Source: an uncultured Porphyromonadaceae bacterium (GTDB lineage Bacteria > Bacteroidota > Bacteroidia > Bacteroidales > Barnesiellaceae_A). From it: a stretch of 48,439 nt of DNA. The notes beneath the pieces were generated by a model. That model had not been told where the DNA came from. It saw only the letters and a program-made list of their open reading frames with translations, and searched no databases. The stretch covers positions 1-48,439 of the forward strand of contig UQMR01000008.1 in assembly GCA_900542255.1 (NCBI GenBank), written 5' to 3'. Numbering within the stretch: position 1 is the stretch's first letter; every line of letters starts with the position of its first letter. A program made the translations under genes and the position numbers. This document shows positions 8,730 through 17,863 of the stretch, one piece after another.

Positions 8730-9821
8730 ATGGATATATCTTTTGACTTGCCGTCTGCCATATCGGGAGCGCGCCCCAAGGAGATACTCCCCGGCAGCCA
8801 CGAATTTTTTATGCGCCGCTGCCTGCAATTAGCGGCATTGGCACAAGGGCACACCTCGCCCAATCCCATGGTGGGCGCCGTAGTCGTATATGACGGACGC
8901 ATCATCGGCGAAGGGTATCATCGCTGCTGCGGAGAAGCCCATGCCGAGGTCAATGCCATCAACTCGGTGCGCGACAAAAGCCTGCTGGCAAAGTCGACTC
9001 TCTACGTCTCGCTCGAACCCTGCTCTCATTACGGCAAAACACCCCCTTGTTGCGAACTGATTATTTCCTGCCGCATCCCTCGCGTCGTAGTAGGCTGTAC
9101 CGACCCCTTCCCCGAGGTGTCGGGTCGCGGTATCGGGCGACTGCGTGAGCAAGGCATCGAAGTAACGACAGGCATACTCGAAGACGAATGCCGCGCCCTG
9201 AACCGTTTTTTCATGACCTTCCAAGAGAAAAAACGCCCCTACATCATCTTGAAATGGGCGCAAAGCTCCGATGGATTTATCGACCGCCGTCGTCCCGACA
9301 GCGAACCGCCTGCACAACTCTCCGATGCTCTCACCCGCGTGTGGGCACACCGCCTGCGGGCTGTGTGCGACGCTATTCTGGTAGGCACGCGCACTGCCGT
9401 GGCCGACAATCCGTCACTGACCACACGCCATTGGAGCGGCAAAAATCCCCTCCGCATAGCCATTGACCGCAATGGCACGATACCTGCACAGGCTCGACTT
9501 CTGGACGGGTCGGCACCAACGCTCATCGTAGGAAAATGCTCATCGCCCACCGTCGATACACTCCCCCTCCCCTCCGACGGCAATGCGATAGAGGCACTCA
9601 TGCCCGAGCTGGCACGCCGCAAGATACAAAGTCTGCTGGTAGAGGGTGGCGCACATCTGCTGCAATCCTTTATCGACGCCGGGCTGTGGGACGAGGCACG
9701 CATAGAGACCTCTCCCCTGTTGCTGCACGAGGGCATTGCAGCCCCCCGTATCGAAGGCCGCGAAATGCAAATAAATGTTCATTCACCCGGCAGATACACC
9801 ACGATACTGACTCGTCGATAA
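8730..9821 (+). CDS. ribD: Bifunctional riboflavin biosynthesis deaminase/reductase
   Basis: Carries out the deamination and ribosyl-reduction steps of riboflavin synthesis. The N-terminal deaminase shows the zinc ligands His71 (in HAE, with catalytic Glu73), Cys98 and Cys107 in PCSHYGKTPPC. The C-terminal reductase domain begins at about residue 165 (RPYIILKWAQSSDG) and has DAILVGTRTAVADNPSLT and LVEGGAHLL. The 363 aa are a full-length bifunctional enzyme. ATG 8730 gives 27 residues before the usual MRRCLQLA start; ATG 8811 is an alternative. Confidence 0.94.
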   Translation: MDISFDLPSAISGARPKEILPGSHEFFMRRCLQLAALAQGHTSPNPMVGAVVVYDGRIIGEGYHRCCGEAHAEVNAINSVRDKSLLAKSTLYVSLEPCSHYGKTPPCCELIISCRIPRVVVGCTDPFPEVSGRGIGRLREQGIEVTTGILEDECRALNRFFMTFQEKKRPYIILKWAQSSDGFIDRRRPDSEPPAQLSDALTRVWAHRLRAVCDAILVGTRTAVADNPSLTTRHWSGKNPLRIAIDRNGTIPAQARLLDGSAPTLIVGKCSSPTVDTLPLPSDGNAIEALMPELARRKIQSLLVEGGAHLLQSFIDAGLWDEARIETSPLLLHEGIAAPRIEGREMQINVHSPGRYTTILTRR

Positions 9822-9964
9822 AAAATAGAGGTTAGTATGACAAAGTTTGCCGCTCACTCCTTTTCAAGCCCCTGCAAACTGCGATTTTAGCGATGACAGG
9901 AACATTACTATCTCTAAATTATTATAATTGTAGGACGATAAATAGACCGAAGCCAAAAAAGTTG

Positions 9965-9972
9965 CTACCTTT
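9965..9972 (+). promoter_or_regulatory. Bacteroidales -7 box upstream of the DUF6242 gene
   Basis: TACCTTTG, fitting TAnnTTTG, 41 bp before ATG 10014. No good -33 element is seen. Nothing else is recognisable in the 9822-10013 gap. Confidence 0.55.
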
Positions 9973-10013
9973 GTCGTTTGTTACGAACTATAAGCATAAA
10001 AAAGTGTCATAGA

Positions 10014-11474
10014 ATGAAAGGAAAAATAGAGTACATCCTTTTTTTTCTTGCCGCAATTATTCTTTTCTCGGCGTGCAAAAAGGAAGAAACAGAGCCGACT
10101 GTCTTTTCAGACAGCGTACGCGTATCGGCATTCTCTCTGGCTGCCGACACCGCGGTATTGGATAACCTGAACAATGTATTTTTTACAATAGACCTTGAAA
10201 ACGGGTTGATATTCAACGCCGATTCACTGCCTCGCGGCACCGATGTTTCGAGCCTTGCAGCCACCATTACCTTCGAGGGCGCATCATCGGCCATCATAAC
10301 GCAAGCCGACGGGACGACATTCGACTACGTGCAGTCCGACGATACAAAAATCGACTTTACCTCGCCCGTAGAGATGGAGGTCGTATCGCAAAGCGGCAAC
10401 AACTCTAAAAAATACACAATCACCGTCAACGTACATAACGTCGATGCCGACCTGCTTTCGTGGGGTGGCATGAGCTACGGCAGCCTGCCGGGAAGCGGCA
10501 CACTGCAAAGCCAAAAGACAATACAATATAACGGACTGATTTACTGCTTCATGCAACGCGGCGGCGTATATCAGGTCGCAACGGCACACTCTCCCGGCGA
10601 TAGCTGGACAATCCAAGAGATGTCATTCGGCTTCACACCCGACCTGCTCTCAATCAAAGCCGCCGACAATGCCCTTTACATGCTCGACACCTCGGGCACA
10701 CTCTACACCTCGACCGATGCCACGACATGGACGGCCGCAGGAGGTACCTACTCAGCGATATTGGGCGAGTGGAACGGCTGTATGCTCCTGGTAAGCAAAG
10801 AAGGCGACACATACTATCACGACAAGTATCCGCGCCCCGAAGGTTTTACCCCTACACCCGTGCCCGCCTCTTTCCCCGTACAGGGCATGAGCGAAATGCT
10901 CATCTACTCCTCGTCATGGATGACCGCTCCACAAGGCATGATAGTGGGAGGTCGTCTCGCCGACGGTACGCTCACCGGTGCAATGTGGGGTTATGACGGC
11001 ACGACATGGGCTCTGCTAAGCAACGACATGCCGCCTCGCCAAGGGGCCATGCTATTCTCATATGTCACCTTTATCGTAGACGACAACTGGGTAACGACCG
11101 AACAGACAGCATGGTTTGTCATAGGCGGCGAAAACGACCAGGAGATGCTCAATGACGTATGGCTTACGACCAACTACGGCGTGTCGTGGAAAGAGGCCGA
11201 CCTCTTGATGCAAATGCCGGCCTATATCATGCCACGTGCCTATGCTTCGGTCATAATATGCGAGGAATCCAACGATGTCCTTCCCGCCGAGTGGCACCGT
11301 ATGGACGAGCCCTCCCTGCCGGAAGGCTACCGCGCGATGCCTTTACGCACCGCTTCGTCAGAACAGCTCGTACCCTATATATATATGTTCGGAGGTATGA
11401 ACCGCGAAGGCAACGTCTACGACCAGATATGGCGGGGCGTAATAAACAGGTTGCGTTTTGAGCCTATACCTTAA
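10014..11474 (+). CDS. DUF6242-type lipoprotein with probable beta-propeller region
   Basis: A 486-residue lipoprotein. The signal ends in lipobox LFSAC (Cys21) followed directly by KKEETE, a charged start compatible with surface-exported Bacteroidota lipoproteins. Residues 30-140 form an N-terminal beta domain. The rest has Trp/Gly-rich repeats such as LYTSTDATTW, WGYDGTTWALLSNDMPPRQ and VWLTTNYGVSWKEADLLMQMPAYIMPRAYAS, resembling Kelch or exo-sialidase-like propeller blades. From memory this is the DUF6242 family, found next to DUF6089 and uppS in Bacteroides relatives; I could not check this. The function is unknown. ATG 10014 is chosen because it starts the signal peptide and follows the promoter box. 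Confidence 0.8.
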   Translation: MKGKIEYILFFLAAIILFSACKKEETEPTVFSDSVRVSAFSLAADTAVLDNLNNVFFTIDLENGLIFNADSLPRGTDVSSLAATITFEGASSAIITQADGTTFDYVQSDDTKIDFTSPVEMEVVSQSGNNSKKYTITVNVHNVDADLLSWGGMSYGSLPGSGTLQSQKTIQYNGLIYCFMQRGGVYQVATAHSPGDSWTIQEMSFGFTPDLLSIKAADNALYMLDTSGTLYTSTDATTWTAAGGTYSAILGEWNGCMLLVSKEGDTYYHDKYPRPEGFTPTPVPASFPVQGMSEMLIYSSSWMTAPQGMIVGGRLADGTLTGAMWGYDGTTWALLSNDMPPRQGAMLFSYVTFIVDDNWVTTEQTAWFVIGGENDQEMLNDVWLTTNYGVSWKEADLLMQMPAYIMPRAYASVIICEESNDVLPAEWHRMDEPSLPEGYRAMPLRTASSEQLVPYIYMFGGMNREGNVYDQIWRGVINRLRFEPIP

Positions 11475-11535
11475 AATATGCAACCCGAAATACTTTTCGC
11501 GTTTTTCTCGCGTTTCTACATAAAATAGAAGAGCG

Positions 11536-12261
11536 ATGGGCGATAAGATAAAATATTGGCGTAAAAGATGCTTTACAGCGTGTGTTATAGGTTGTGTCCT
11601 GTTATGTACGGCACAACATACGGCAGCGCAAGACTATAAATACGAAGTGGGCGCCGAGGCAGGCATCAGCAGCTACTGGGGCGATGCCAACCAGGCATCG
11701 GTGATATACCGACCCGGCTTTACGGGCGGATTTCTGTTCCGGTACGTGATAAACTACCGATGGGCTATCAGAGCCAATCTGTCGACAGCCATGCTGTCGG
11801 GCAATAGCGGCGACCACAGCAACGTGTTTCCCGGCGGGGAGACATACCGGTTCAATACGACACTCTTCGATGCAGGTTGTAGAGCCGAATTTAACTTTTT
11901 TAATTACGGCATGGGGAAATCCTACCTCAATACCAGCCGCATATCACCCTATCTGACGGCCGGCATAGCATTTTGCTGCGGCTTTCCCGAGGGCAACAAC
12001 TTCTTTGCGGTAAATATTCCTTTCGGCGTAGGTATCAAATACAAACTCGCCGAGCGTTGGAATATAGGGCTCGAATTTGCCATGCACAAGGTGTTGAGCG
12101 ACAGGGTAGACATGAAACAACTCGATGACCCGTACCTGATACCAAGCTCGCTCGTGAAAAATACCGACTGGTTTTCGACGCTTGTTTTCACGATAAGTTA
12201 CGATTTCGGTTTCAAGTCATTGCCCTGCAACGGATGCCCCAACCCAAAAAAGAAAAAATAA
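11536..12261 (+). CDS. DUF6089-type outer-membrane beta-barrel protein
   Basis: A 241-residue exported protein with an N-terminal signal ending near TAAQ (about residue 32). It then has alternating beta-strand segments: YEVGAEAGISSYWGDANQ, GGFLFRYVINYRWAIRANLS, SPYLTAGIAFCCGFPEG and WNIGLEFAMHKVLSDRVDM. The pattern and the position directly before uppS match DUF6089, a small OmpA-like barrel family of Bacteroidales. It ends in a lysine tail (NPKKKK), which is unusual for an outer-membrane barrel, so some of the C-terminus may be periplasmic. It is 22 bp from uppS and probably belongs to the envelope operon. Confidence 0.82.
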   Translation: MGDKIKYWRKRCFTACVIGCVLLCTAQHTAAQDYKYEVGAEAGISSYWGDANQASVIYRPGFTGGFLFRYVINYRWAIRANLSTAMLSGNSGDHSNVFPGGETYRFNTTLFDAGCRAEFNFFNYGMGKSYLNTSRISPYLTAGIAFCCGFPEGNNFFAVNIPFGVGIKYKLAERWNIGLEFAMHKVLSDRVDMKQLDDPYLIPSSLVKNTDWFSTLVFTISYDFGFKSLPCNGCPNPKKKK

Positions 12262-12283
12262 ATACAGATATATAAAACGCAAG

Positions 12284-13039
12284 ATGTCACTTGTAGAAAA
12301 AATAGACAGAACTACCGTACCGCGCCATATAGCAATCATCATGGACGGGAACGGACGGTGGGCAAAACAGCGAAACCTCGACCGCTCCCAAGGGCACCGC
12401 AAAGGGCTCGACGTAGTGCACGAGATAACCAATGCAGCTGCCGATATAGGGGTGGAATGTCTTACGTTATATGCCTTCTCGACCGAAAACTGGAATCGCC
12501 CCCAAGAAGAGGTAGATGCCCTGATGTCGCTCGTAGTCTTCGGTATCGAACGCGAGACACCCGGCATGATAGCCAACGGCGTGAGGCTGGGAGTGATAGG
12601 CGACACATCCCGTATGCCTGTCGAGGTACAGAAACGGCTGCAAAAATGTATCGACGATACAGCAGCCGGCACACGCATCGTTCTGAATCTGGCATTGAGT
12701 TACTCCGCGCGATGGGAAATTGCCGCCGCGGCCCAACACATCGCACAAGATGTCCTGCAAGGCATCACAGACCCATGCCATATCGACGAGAAGCTCTTCG
12801 CCTCGTACCTTACCACAGCATCGCTTCCCGAGCCCGATTTGCTCATACGCACCGGAGGAGAATTGCGCATCAGCAACTTCCTGCTGTGGCAACTTGCGTA
12901 TGCCGAGTTTTACTTCACCGACGAGTACTGGCCCGACTTCACCGACGAAAGCCTCTACCGCGCCATTATCGATTACCAAAAGCGCGAACGCCGTTTCGGG
13001 AAAACAAGCGAACAAATACAACACAACGACAAAGTTTAG
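12284..13039 (+). CDS. uppS: Isoprenyl (undecaprenyl diphosphate) transferase
   Basis: Makes the C55 lipid carrier for peptidoglycan and surface glycans by cis-condensing isopentenyl diphosphate onto farnesyl diphosphate. Signatures are IIMDGNGRWAKQRN with catalytic Asp21, YAFSTENWNRP, and the C-terminal DLLIRTGGELRISNFLLWQLAYAEF. The 251 aa are full length. Its TAG stop is followed with no gap by the bamA ATG at 13040, so translation of the two is likely coupled. Confidence 0.96.
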   Translation: MSLVEKIDRTTVPRHIAIIMDGNGRWAKQRNLDRSQGHRKGLDVVHEITNAAADIGVECLTLYAFSTENWNRPQEEVDALMSLVVFGIERETPGMIANGVRLGVIGDTSRMPVEVQKRLQKCIDDTAAGTRIVLNLALSYSARWEIAAAAQHIAQDVLQGITDPCHIDEKLFASYLTTASLPEPDLLIRTGGELRISNFLLWQLAYAEFYFTDEYWPDFTDESLYRAIIDYQKRERRFGKTSEQIQHNDKV

Positions 13040-15685
13040 ATGCTCAGTAAATCCATGTCACAGAAAATAAAAATATTGTTTGCCGCAATGCTTATCGCGG
13101 TTTGTTGTGCGCCATACAGCGCAGCGCAGACCGTCGAAGCCGACACGATATACAATCCCACTGTCGTATACTCACAAACGCCTCAAATATATGAAATAGC
13201 CGATATTACGGTTGTCGGAGCCGACAACTACGAAGATTATATCATCATCGGCTACTCGGGACTATCCAAAGGACAACGCATAGAAATCCCCGGCGATGAC
13301 ATCACCAACGCCTTGAAGCGTTTCTGGCGACAAGGACTTTTCTCAGACGTGGCTATCCTGTGGACAAAGGCCTACGGCGACAAAGCGTGGCTCGAAATAA
13401 GACTCACGCCGCAACCCCGCATCTCGCAAATCAACTATAACGGCGTGAAAAAAGGCGAGCGCGAAGACTTGGAAGCCCGCCTCGGACTGGCAAAAGGGCA
13501 ACAGATAACGCCCAATATCGTGAACCGCGCCGAGATGATTATCAAAAAATATTTCGACGAAAAGGGTTTCAAAAATGCCGACGTACGCCTGATACAACAC
13601 GAAGACCTGGCCCACAAAAACGAGGTGATACTCGACATCAACGTCGATAAAAACGAGAAAATAAAAGTACATCGCATATACTTCAAAGGCAACAACGTAT
13701 TCTCTGACTTCAAGCTCAAATGGGCTATGAAGAAGACCAGCGAACGCGACAATATCTTCACCATCTTCAAACAGAAAAAATTTGTCGAGAGCGACTTTGA
13801 GAGCGACCTGCAAGTCCTTACCGAGAAATACAACGAGAAAGGTTATCGCGACGCCTACGTCGTGTGCGACAGCATTGTGCCATACGACAAAAACAAAGTA
13901 GACATATATATCTCCATCGAAGAGGGCGACCAATACCATATTCGCGACATCAGATGGATAGGTAACACGATATATACCAACGATGTACTGTCGGCATACC
14001 TTGGCATGAAGCCCGGCGATGTATATAACCAGAAACTGCTCAACAAACGTATCAATGAAGACGAAGACGCCGTGTCGAACCTATACATGGACCGCGGCTA
14101 CCTCTTCTTCAATCTCATCCCCCTCGAAACCAATATCGCCAACGACTCCATCGACCTCGAAATGATGATTACCGAAGGACCGCAGGCCCGCATCAACAAA
14201 GTCATCATCAACGGCAACGACCGCCTCTACGAGCATGTGATACGCCGCGAGCTCCGCACCAAACCGGGCGAACTCTTCGACAAGAGCGCCCTCATCCGTT
14301 CGGCTCGCGAGATAGCGCAGACGGGACACTTCGACCCCGAGTCGATGGATATACAACCCAAGCCCAACCCCGAGAACGGTACGGTAGATATAGAACTGAA
14401 CCTCACCAGCAAATCGAATGACCAGATAGAGTTCTCCGCCGGATGGGGACAGACCGGTATCATCGGTAAGCTGAGCTTGAAGTTTACCAACTTCTCCATG
14501 CGAAACCTGTTCAATCCCAAAAGCTACAAGGGAATCATCCCGCAAGGAGACGGGCAGACCTTTACCATCAGTGCACAAACCAACGCACGATACTATCAGG
14601 CATACAGTATCTCGTTTTTCGACCCGTGGTTTGGCGGCAAACGCCCCAACTCATTCTCGGTATCGGCATATTATAGCCGTCAGACAGGTATAGAAAGCTC
14701 TTTCTATAACAACAACTATTACAACCCATACCTCTACGGAGGCTACTACGGCGGTTACGGAGGCTACTACGACCAGTCGTATTATCAGGCACAGCTGGAA
14801 AATGCGATAGACCCCTCCAAGTCTTTGCAAATGGCCGGTATCAACTTCTCGTTCGGTAAACGGCTCTCGTGGCCCGACGACTACTTCACCTTCATGGTCG
14901 ACCTCGGCTATCAGGCATATATCCTCGATGACTGGGACTACCTCTACTACATGAACAACGGAGTATCGCACAGTATCACCCTTGGAGCGACACTGGCACG
15001 TACCTCAATAGACAACCCCATCTACACACGCCGCGGCTCGCAATTCTCGCTCTCGGCCACAGTCACCCCGCCCTATTCGCTCTTCGACGGGAAAGACTAC
15101 AAGGCACTCTCCCAACAGAATACCGAGGCCTCGCGCCAAGAGATGTACCGCTGGATAGAATACTACAAGATAAAATTCAAGAGCCGTACCTATACGCCGC
15201 TCACATCGCCCGAGAACCAATACACGCTCGTGCTCATGACACGTGCCGACTTCGGCTTGCTCGGCAGCTACAACCCCTACAAGAAATCGCCTTTCGAGAC
15301 CTTCTATGTGGGTGGCGACGGCATGACAGGCTCCTATACATACGCCACCGAGACAATCGGTATGCGCGGATATGACAACGGAGCCTTCACCCCGTGGGGC
15401 TACGAGGGCTACGCCTACACGCGCTTCACGTTAGAGCTGCACTTCCCCTTCCTGCTGCAACCCTCCACAACCATATACGGCCTTGCTTTTGCCGAGGCGG
15501 GTAACGCATGGAGCGACATCCGCGACTTCAACCCCTTCTCCATGAAAAGGTCGGCCGGCGTAGGTGTACGCGTATTCCTGCCTATGATAGGTCTGCTGGG
15601 TATCGACTGGGCATACGGCTTTGACGAAGTGTTCGGACAACGAGGCGGAAGCCACTTCCACTTTATCCTCGGACAAGAATTTTAA
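13040..15685 (+). CDS. bamA: Outer membrane protein assembly factor BamA
   Basis: Central pore of the beta-barrel assembly machine. It has a signal peptide (cleavage near YSAAQT), a chain of POTRA domains to about residue 470 (repeats such as ISQINYNGVKKGEREDLE and IKVHRIYFKGNNVFSD), then an Omp85 barrel ending in LGQEF with the C-terminal aromatic recognition signal. The barrel contains an unusual Gly/Tyr-rich stretch around residues 555-580 (GGYYGGYGGYY). Start is ATG 13040, directly after uppS; ATG 13055 is a possible alternative. Two skp-like chaperone genes follow, which supports the assignment. Confidence 0.95.
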   Translation: MLSKSMSQKIKILFAAMLIAVCCAPYSAAQTVEADTIYNPTVVYSQTPQIYEIADITVVGADNYEDYIIIGYSGLSKGQRIEIPGDDITNALKRFWRQGLFSDVAILWTKAYGDKAWLEIRLTPQPRISQINYNGVKKGEREDLEARLGLAKGQQITPNIVNRAEMIIKKYFDEKGFKNADVRLIQHEDLAHKNEVILDINVDKNEKIKVHRIYFKGNNVFSDFKLKWAMKKTSERDNIFTIFKQKKFVESDFESDLQVLTEKYNEKGYRDAYVVCDSIVPYDKNKVDIYISIEEGDQYHIRDIRWIGNTIYTNDVLSAYLGMKPGDVYNQKLLNKRINEDEDAVSNLYMDRGYLFFNLIPLETNIANDSIDLEMMITEGPQARINKVIINGNDRLYEHVIRRELRTKPGELFDKSALIRSAREIAQTGHFDPESMDIQPKPNPENGTVDIELNLTSKSNDQIEFSAGWGQTGIIGKLSLKFTNFSMRNLFNPKSYKGIIPQGDGQTFTISAQTNARYYQAYSISFFDPWFGGKRPNSFSVSAYYSRQTGIESSFYNNNYYNPYLYGGYYGGYGGYYDQSYYQAQLENAIDPSKSLQMAGINFSFGKRLSWPDDYFTFMVDLGYQAYILDDWDYLYYMNNGVSHSITLGATLARTSIDNPIYTRRGSQFSLSATVTPPYSLFDGKDYKALSQQNTEASRQEMYRWIEYYKIKFKSRTYTPLTSPENQYTLVLMTRADFGLLGSYNPYKKSPFETFYVGGDGMTGSYTYATETIGMRGYDNGAFTPWGYEGYAYTRFTLELHFPFLLQPSTTIYGLAFAEAGNAWSDIRDFNPFSMKRSAGVGVRVFLPMIGLLGIDWAYGFDEVFGQRGGSHFHFILGQEF

Positions 15686-15741
15686 TGTGTAAAAAAAGAG
15701 CGCGTAGTGTTAAATGCTATAAAAACACAACCCATCCTTCA

Positions 15742-15770
15742 TTGATATGGACGGCAAGTAATTATCTTTA
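15742..15770 (+). promoter_or_regulatory. Promoter-like pair before the first ompH/skp gene
   Basis: TTG at 15742-15744 and TATCTTTA at 15763-15770, 18 bp apart. The second box differs from TAnnTTTG only in its last base. It lies 54 bp before ATG 15824, so the first chaperone gene may be expressed apart from bamA. Confidence 0.5.
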
Positions 15771-15823
15771 CGTGCTTTCTTAGCGCAAAATATGTATGAT
15801 TGTAAAACCTTAACAAGGAGATT

Positions 15824-16339
15824 ATGAAGAGACTTATTGTGATAGCCTGCTTATGGGCAATATGCGCCGCAGGCGCTTCGGCTCAAAAATACGCCCTCAT
15901 AGACATGGAGTATATCCTGAAAAACATACCCGCCTATGAGATGGCAAACGAACAGCTCAACCAAGTGGCAAAAAGATGGCAAAAAGAGTGCGAAGACCTC
16001 GCCGCCGAAGCCGAAACACTCTATAAGAACTACCAATCGGACCTGGTATTTCTCACCGACGAAATGAAAACCCAACGCGCCGATGAGGTACAGGCCAAGG
16101 AACAAGAGGCAGCAGAGCTGCGCCGCCGCTACTTCGGGCCCGAAGGCGAACTGTATAAAAAGCGCGAAAGCCTCATGAAACCCATTCAGGACGAGATATA
16201 CAACGCCGTAAAGAAGATTGCCGAGGAGCGTAATTACATGATGATTATCGACCGTGCCTCGTCGGGAAACATCATTTTCGCCTCACCCAAGGCCGATATT
16301 AGCAACGAGGTACTCGCAAAGTTGGGATATTCCAAATAA
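15824..16339 (+). CDS. OmpH/Skp family periplasmic chaperone (first copy)
   Basis: A 171-residue protein with signal peptide MKRLIVIACLWAICAAGASAQ. Then comes the OmpH layout: a short beta strand (KYALIDMEYILKNIPAYEMANEQL), a long charged helical coiled coil (residues 45-125), and a return strand ending in KADISNEVLAKLGYSK. Skp-type trimers hold unfolded outer-membrane proteins and hand them to BamA, encoded just upstream. A second copy follows; the two are clearly related but diverged. Confidence 0.92.
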   Translation: MKRLIVIACLWAICAAGASAQKYALIDMEYILKNIPAYEMANEQLNQVAKRWQKECEDLAAEAETLYKNYQSDLVFLTDEMKTQRADEVQAKEQEAAELRRRYFGPEGELYKKRESLMKPIQDEIYNAVKKIAEERNYMMIIDRASSGNIIFASPKADISNEVLAKLGYSK

Positions 16340-16352
16340 ATAACTATCTTTG
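16322..16352 (+). promoter_or_regulatory. Promoter of the second ompH/skp gene
   Basis: TTG at 16322-16324 and a perfect TATCTTTG at 16345-16352, 20 bp apart, matching the Bacteroidales -33/-7 layout. The -33 box is inside the end of the first copy. Confidence 0.65.
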
Positions 16353-16414
16353 CGCCTGCTTCATACAGGCTACGGCCTGTCAAACAAAGATATAAACAAA
16401 TATAAACAAATATC

Positions 16415-16924
16415 ATGTTCAAAAAATTAATCATTGCCGTTTTGTGCTGCCTGCCCATGAGTCTGATGGCGCAGACTGCCTTCAAGTTTGGTACAGTCAA
16501 TTCTGCCGAAATCATCGCTGCCATGCCCGAGCGTGCAGCAGCCGAGCAACAGTTGCAAGACTTGTCCAAGAAATACGAAGACGAATTTGTCAAAGTTCAA
16601 GAAGAGTTTCAGAACAAGTATAAAGAACTGCAAGCCTTAGGCGACACCGTTCCCGAAACGATAAGAATGCGCCGCCTGCAAGAGGTACAAGAGTCGCAAC
16701 AACGCATAGAGAGCTTCCGTACCATGGCTCAGGAAGACATCGCCAAGAAGCAAGAGGAGCTCTTCATCCCCATACAACAAAAACTGATGGATGCTATCAA
16801 GGCAGTGGGCGAAGAGGGCAAGTTTACCTATATCTTCGACCTCACCTATCCCGTTGTACTCTACCAAGGCGTTGGCAACGAAGATATCACGCCGCTTGTA
16901 AAAGCCAAATTAGGAATACAATAA
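16415..16924 (+). CDS. OmpH/Skp family periplasmic chaperone (second copy)
   Basis: A 169-residue protein with signal peptide MFKKLIIAVLCCLPMSLMAQ. It has the OmpH strand FKFGTVNSAEIIAAMPERAAAEQQL, a coiled-coil arm (residues 50-120, rich in Gln, Glu and Lys) and the closing segment DITPLVKAKLGIQ. Two adjacent copies after bamA are common in Bacteroidota; they may form mixed trimers or serve different clients. It has its own promoter and is followed by a strong terminator. Confidence 0.93.
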   Translation: MFKKLIIAVLCCLPMSLMAQTAFKFGTVNSAEIIAAMPERAAAEQQLQDLSKKYEDEFVKVQEEFQNKYKELQALGDTVPETIRMRRLQEVQESQQRIESFRTMAQEDIAKKQEELFIPIQQKLMDAIKAVGEEGKFTYIFDLTYPVVLYQGVGNEDITPLVKAKLGIQ

Positions 16925-16955
16925 CAGCACCTTTCGAGGCCTGTCAAGAGATAAG

Positions 16956-16991
16956 CTGTGTCGGGGAGAAGTTCCCCCGACGCAGTTTTTT
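16956..16991 (+). terminator. Strong intrinsic terminator between skp and murI
   Basis: An 11-bp stem with one G-T wobble (16956-16966 with 16975-16985), an 8-nt loop, and TTTTTT at 16986-16991. It follows the second skp gene by 31 bp and ends only 14 bp before the murI ATG. Confidence 0.85.
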
Positions 16992-17005
16992 GTACCAATA
17001 CACCT

Positions 17006-17842
17006 ATGACAACCCATGCAACACCCGCTCCTATCGGAGTATTCGATTCGGGATACGGAGGCCTTACCATCCTCTCTGAGATTCGCCGCCTTCTGCCCGA
17101 CTACGACTACATATACGTAGGCGACAATGCACGCGCCCCATACGGCACACGCTCGTTTGAGATTGTCTATCGTTTCACCTTAGAAGCGGTACAATATCTT
17201 TTCGACCGCGGATGCCGCCTCGTCATCCTGGCGTGCAACACGGCATCGGCCAAGGCACTGCGCACCATACAACAGTGCGACCTGCCCCATATCGATGCCT
17301 CGCGCCGCGTCTTGGGGGTCATACGCCCTACCGTAGAGGCCATTGGCGGCATGACACACACCGGTTGCATAGGTTTGCTGGCAACGCCGGGAACCGTACT
17401 CTCGGGCTCATATACCGCCGAGGTTGCCAAACTATTTCCCCACTATCAACTCTACGGACAGCCCTGCCCCATGTGGGTACCCCTTATAGAGAATAACGAA
17501 ACTCATAATGCCGGATGCGACTTCTTCGTAACGAAATATATCGATGCGCTTCTGGCACAAAGCAGCCTCATCGACACCGTCATCCTCGGCTGCACACACT
17601 ACCCGCTGATTTACGACAAGATACGCGCCAGCCTGCCCTCGCACATCACATTGCTATCGCAAGGCCATGTCGTAGCAGCCAGCCTGCAAGATTATCTGCG
17701 CCGGCACCCCGAGATAGAGTCGGCCTGTTCACGCCACGGAGAGTGTACCTATCTCACAACCGAGTCGCCCGCCAAGTTTATGGAGACTGCAACCCTCTTC
17801 CTGCACGACGACATCGTGGCAGAACAGATAGAGCTCGGATAA
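17006..17842 (+). CDS. murI: Glutamate racemase
   Basis: Interconverts L- and D-glutamate for peptidoglycan synthesis. Signatures are GVFDSGYGGLT (residues 11-21), YVGDNARAPYG, catalytic Cys77 in ILACNTASA and catalytic Cys196 with His198 in LGCTHYPL. The family's PTV segment and GLLATPGTV are also present. I chose ATG 17006 (MTTHATPAPIGVFDSG). The upstream GTG at 16958 is inside the stem of the preceding terminator. The S4-domain gene follows after 21 bp, then metA and a U32 gene. Confidence 0.94.
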   Translation: MTTHATPAPIGVFDSGYGGLTILSEIRRLLPDYDYIYVGDNARAPYGTRSFEIVYRFTLEAVQYLFDRGCRLVILACNTASAKALRTIQQCDLPHIDASRRVLGVIRPTVEAIGGMTHTGCIGLLATPGTVLSGSYTAEVAKLFPHYQLYGQPCPMWVPLIENNETHNAGCDFFVTKYIDALLAQSSLIDTVILGCTHYPLIYDKIRASLPSHITLLSQGHVVAASLQDYLRRHPEIESACSRHGECTYLTTESPAKFMETATLFLHDDIVAEQIELG

Positions 17843-17863
17843 ACAATTACAGAACCATTAGTT

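Noticed and set aside
13343..13939. 198-codon minus frame in bamA
   Set aside because: Antisense shadow rich in Val and Phe, with no domain.
16958..17005. GTG start extending murI upstream
   Set aside because: It lies inside the stem of a strong terminator and adds 16 residues absent from the family.
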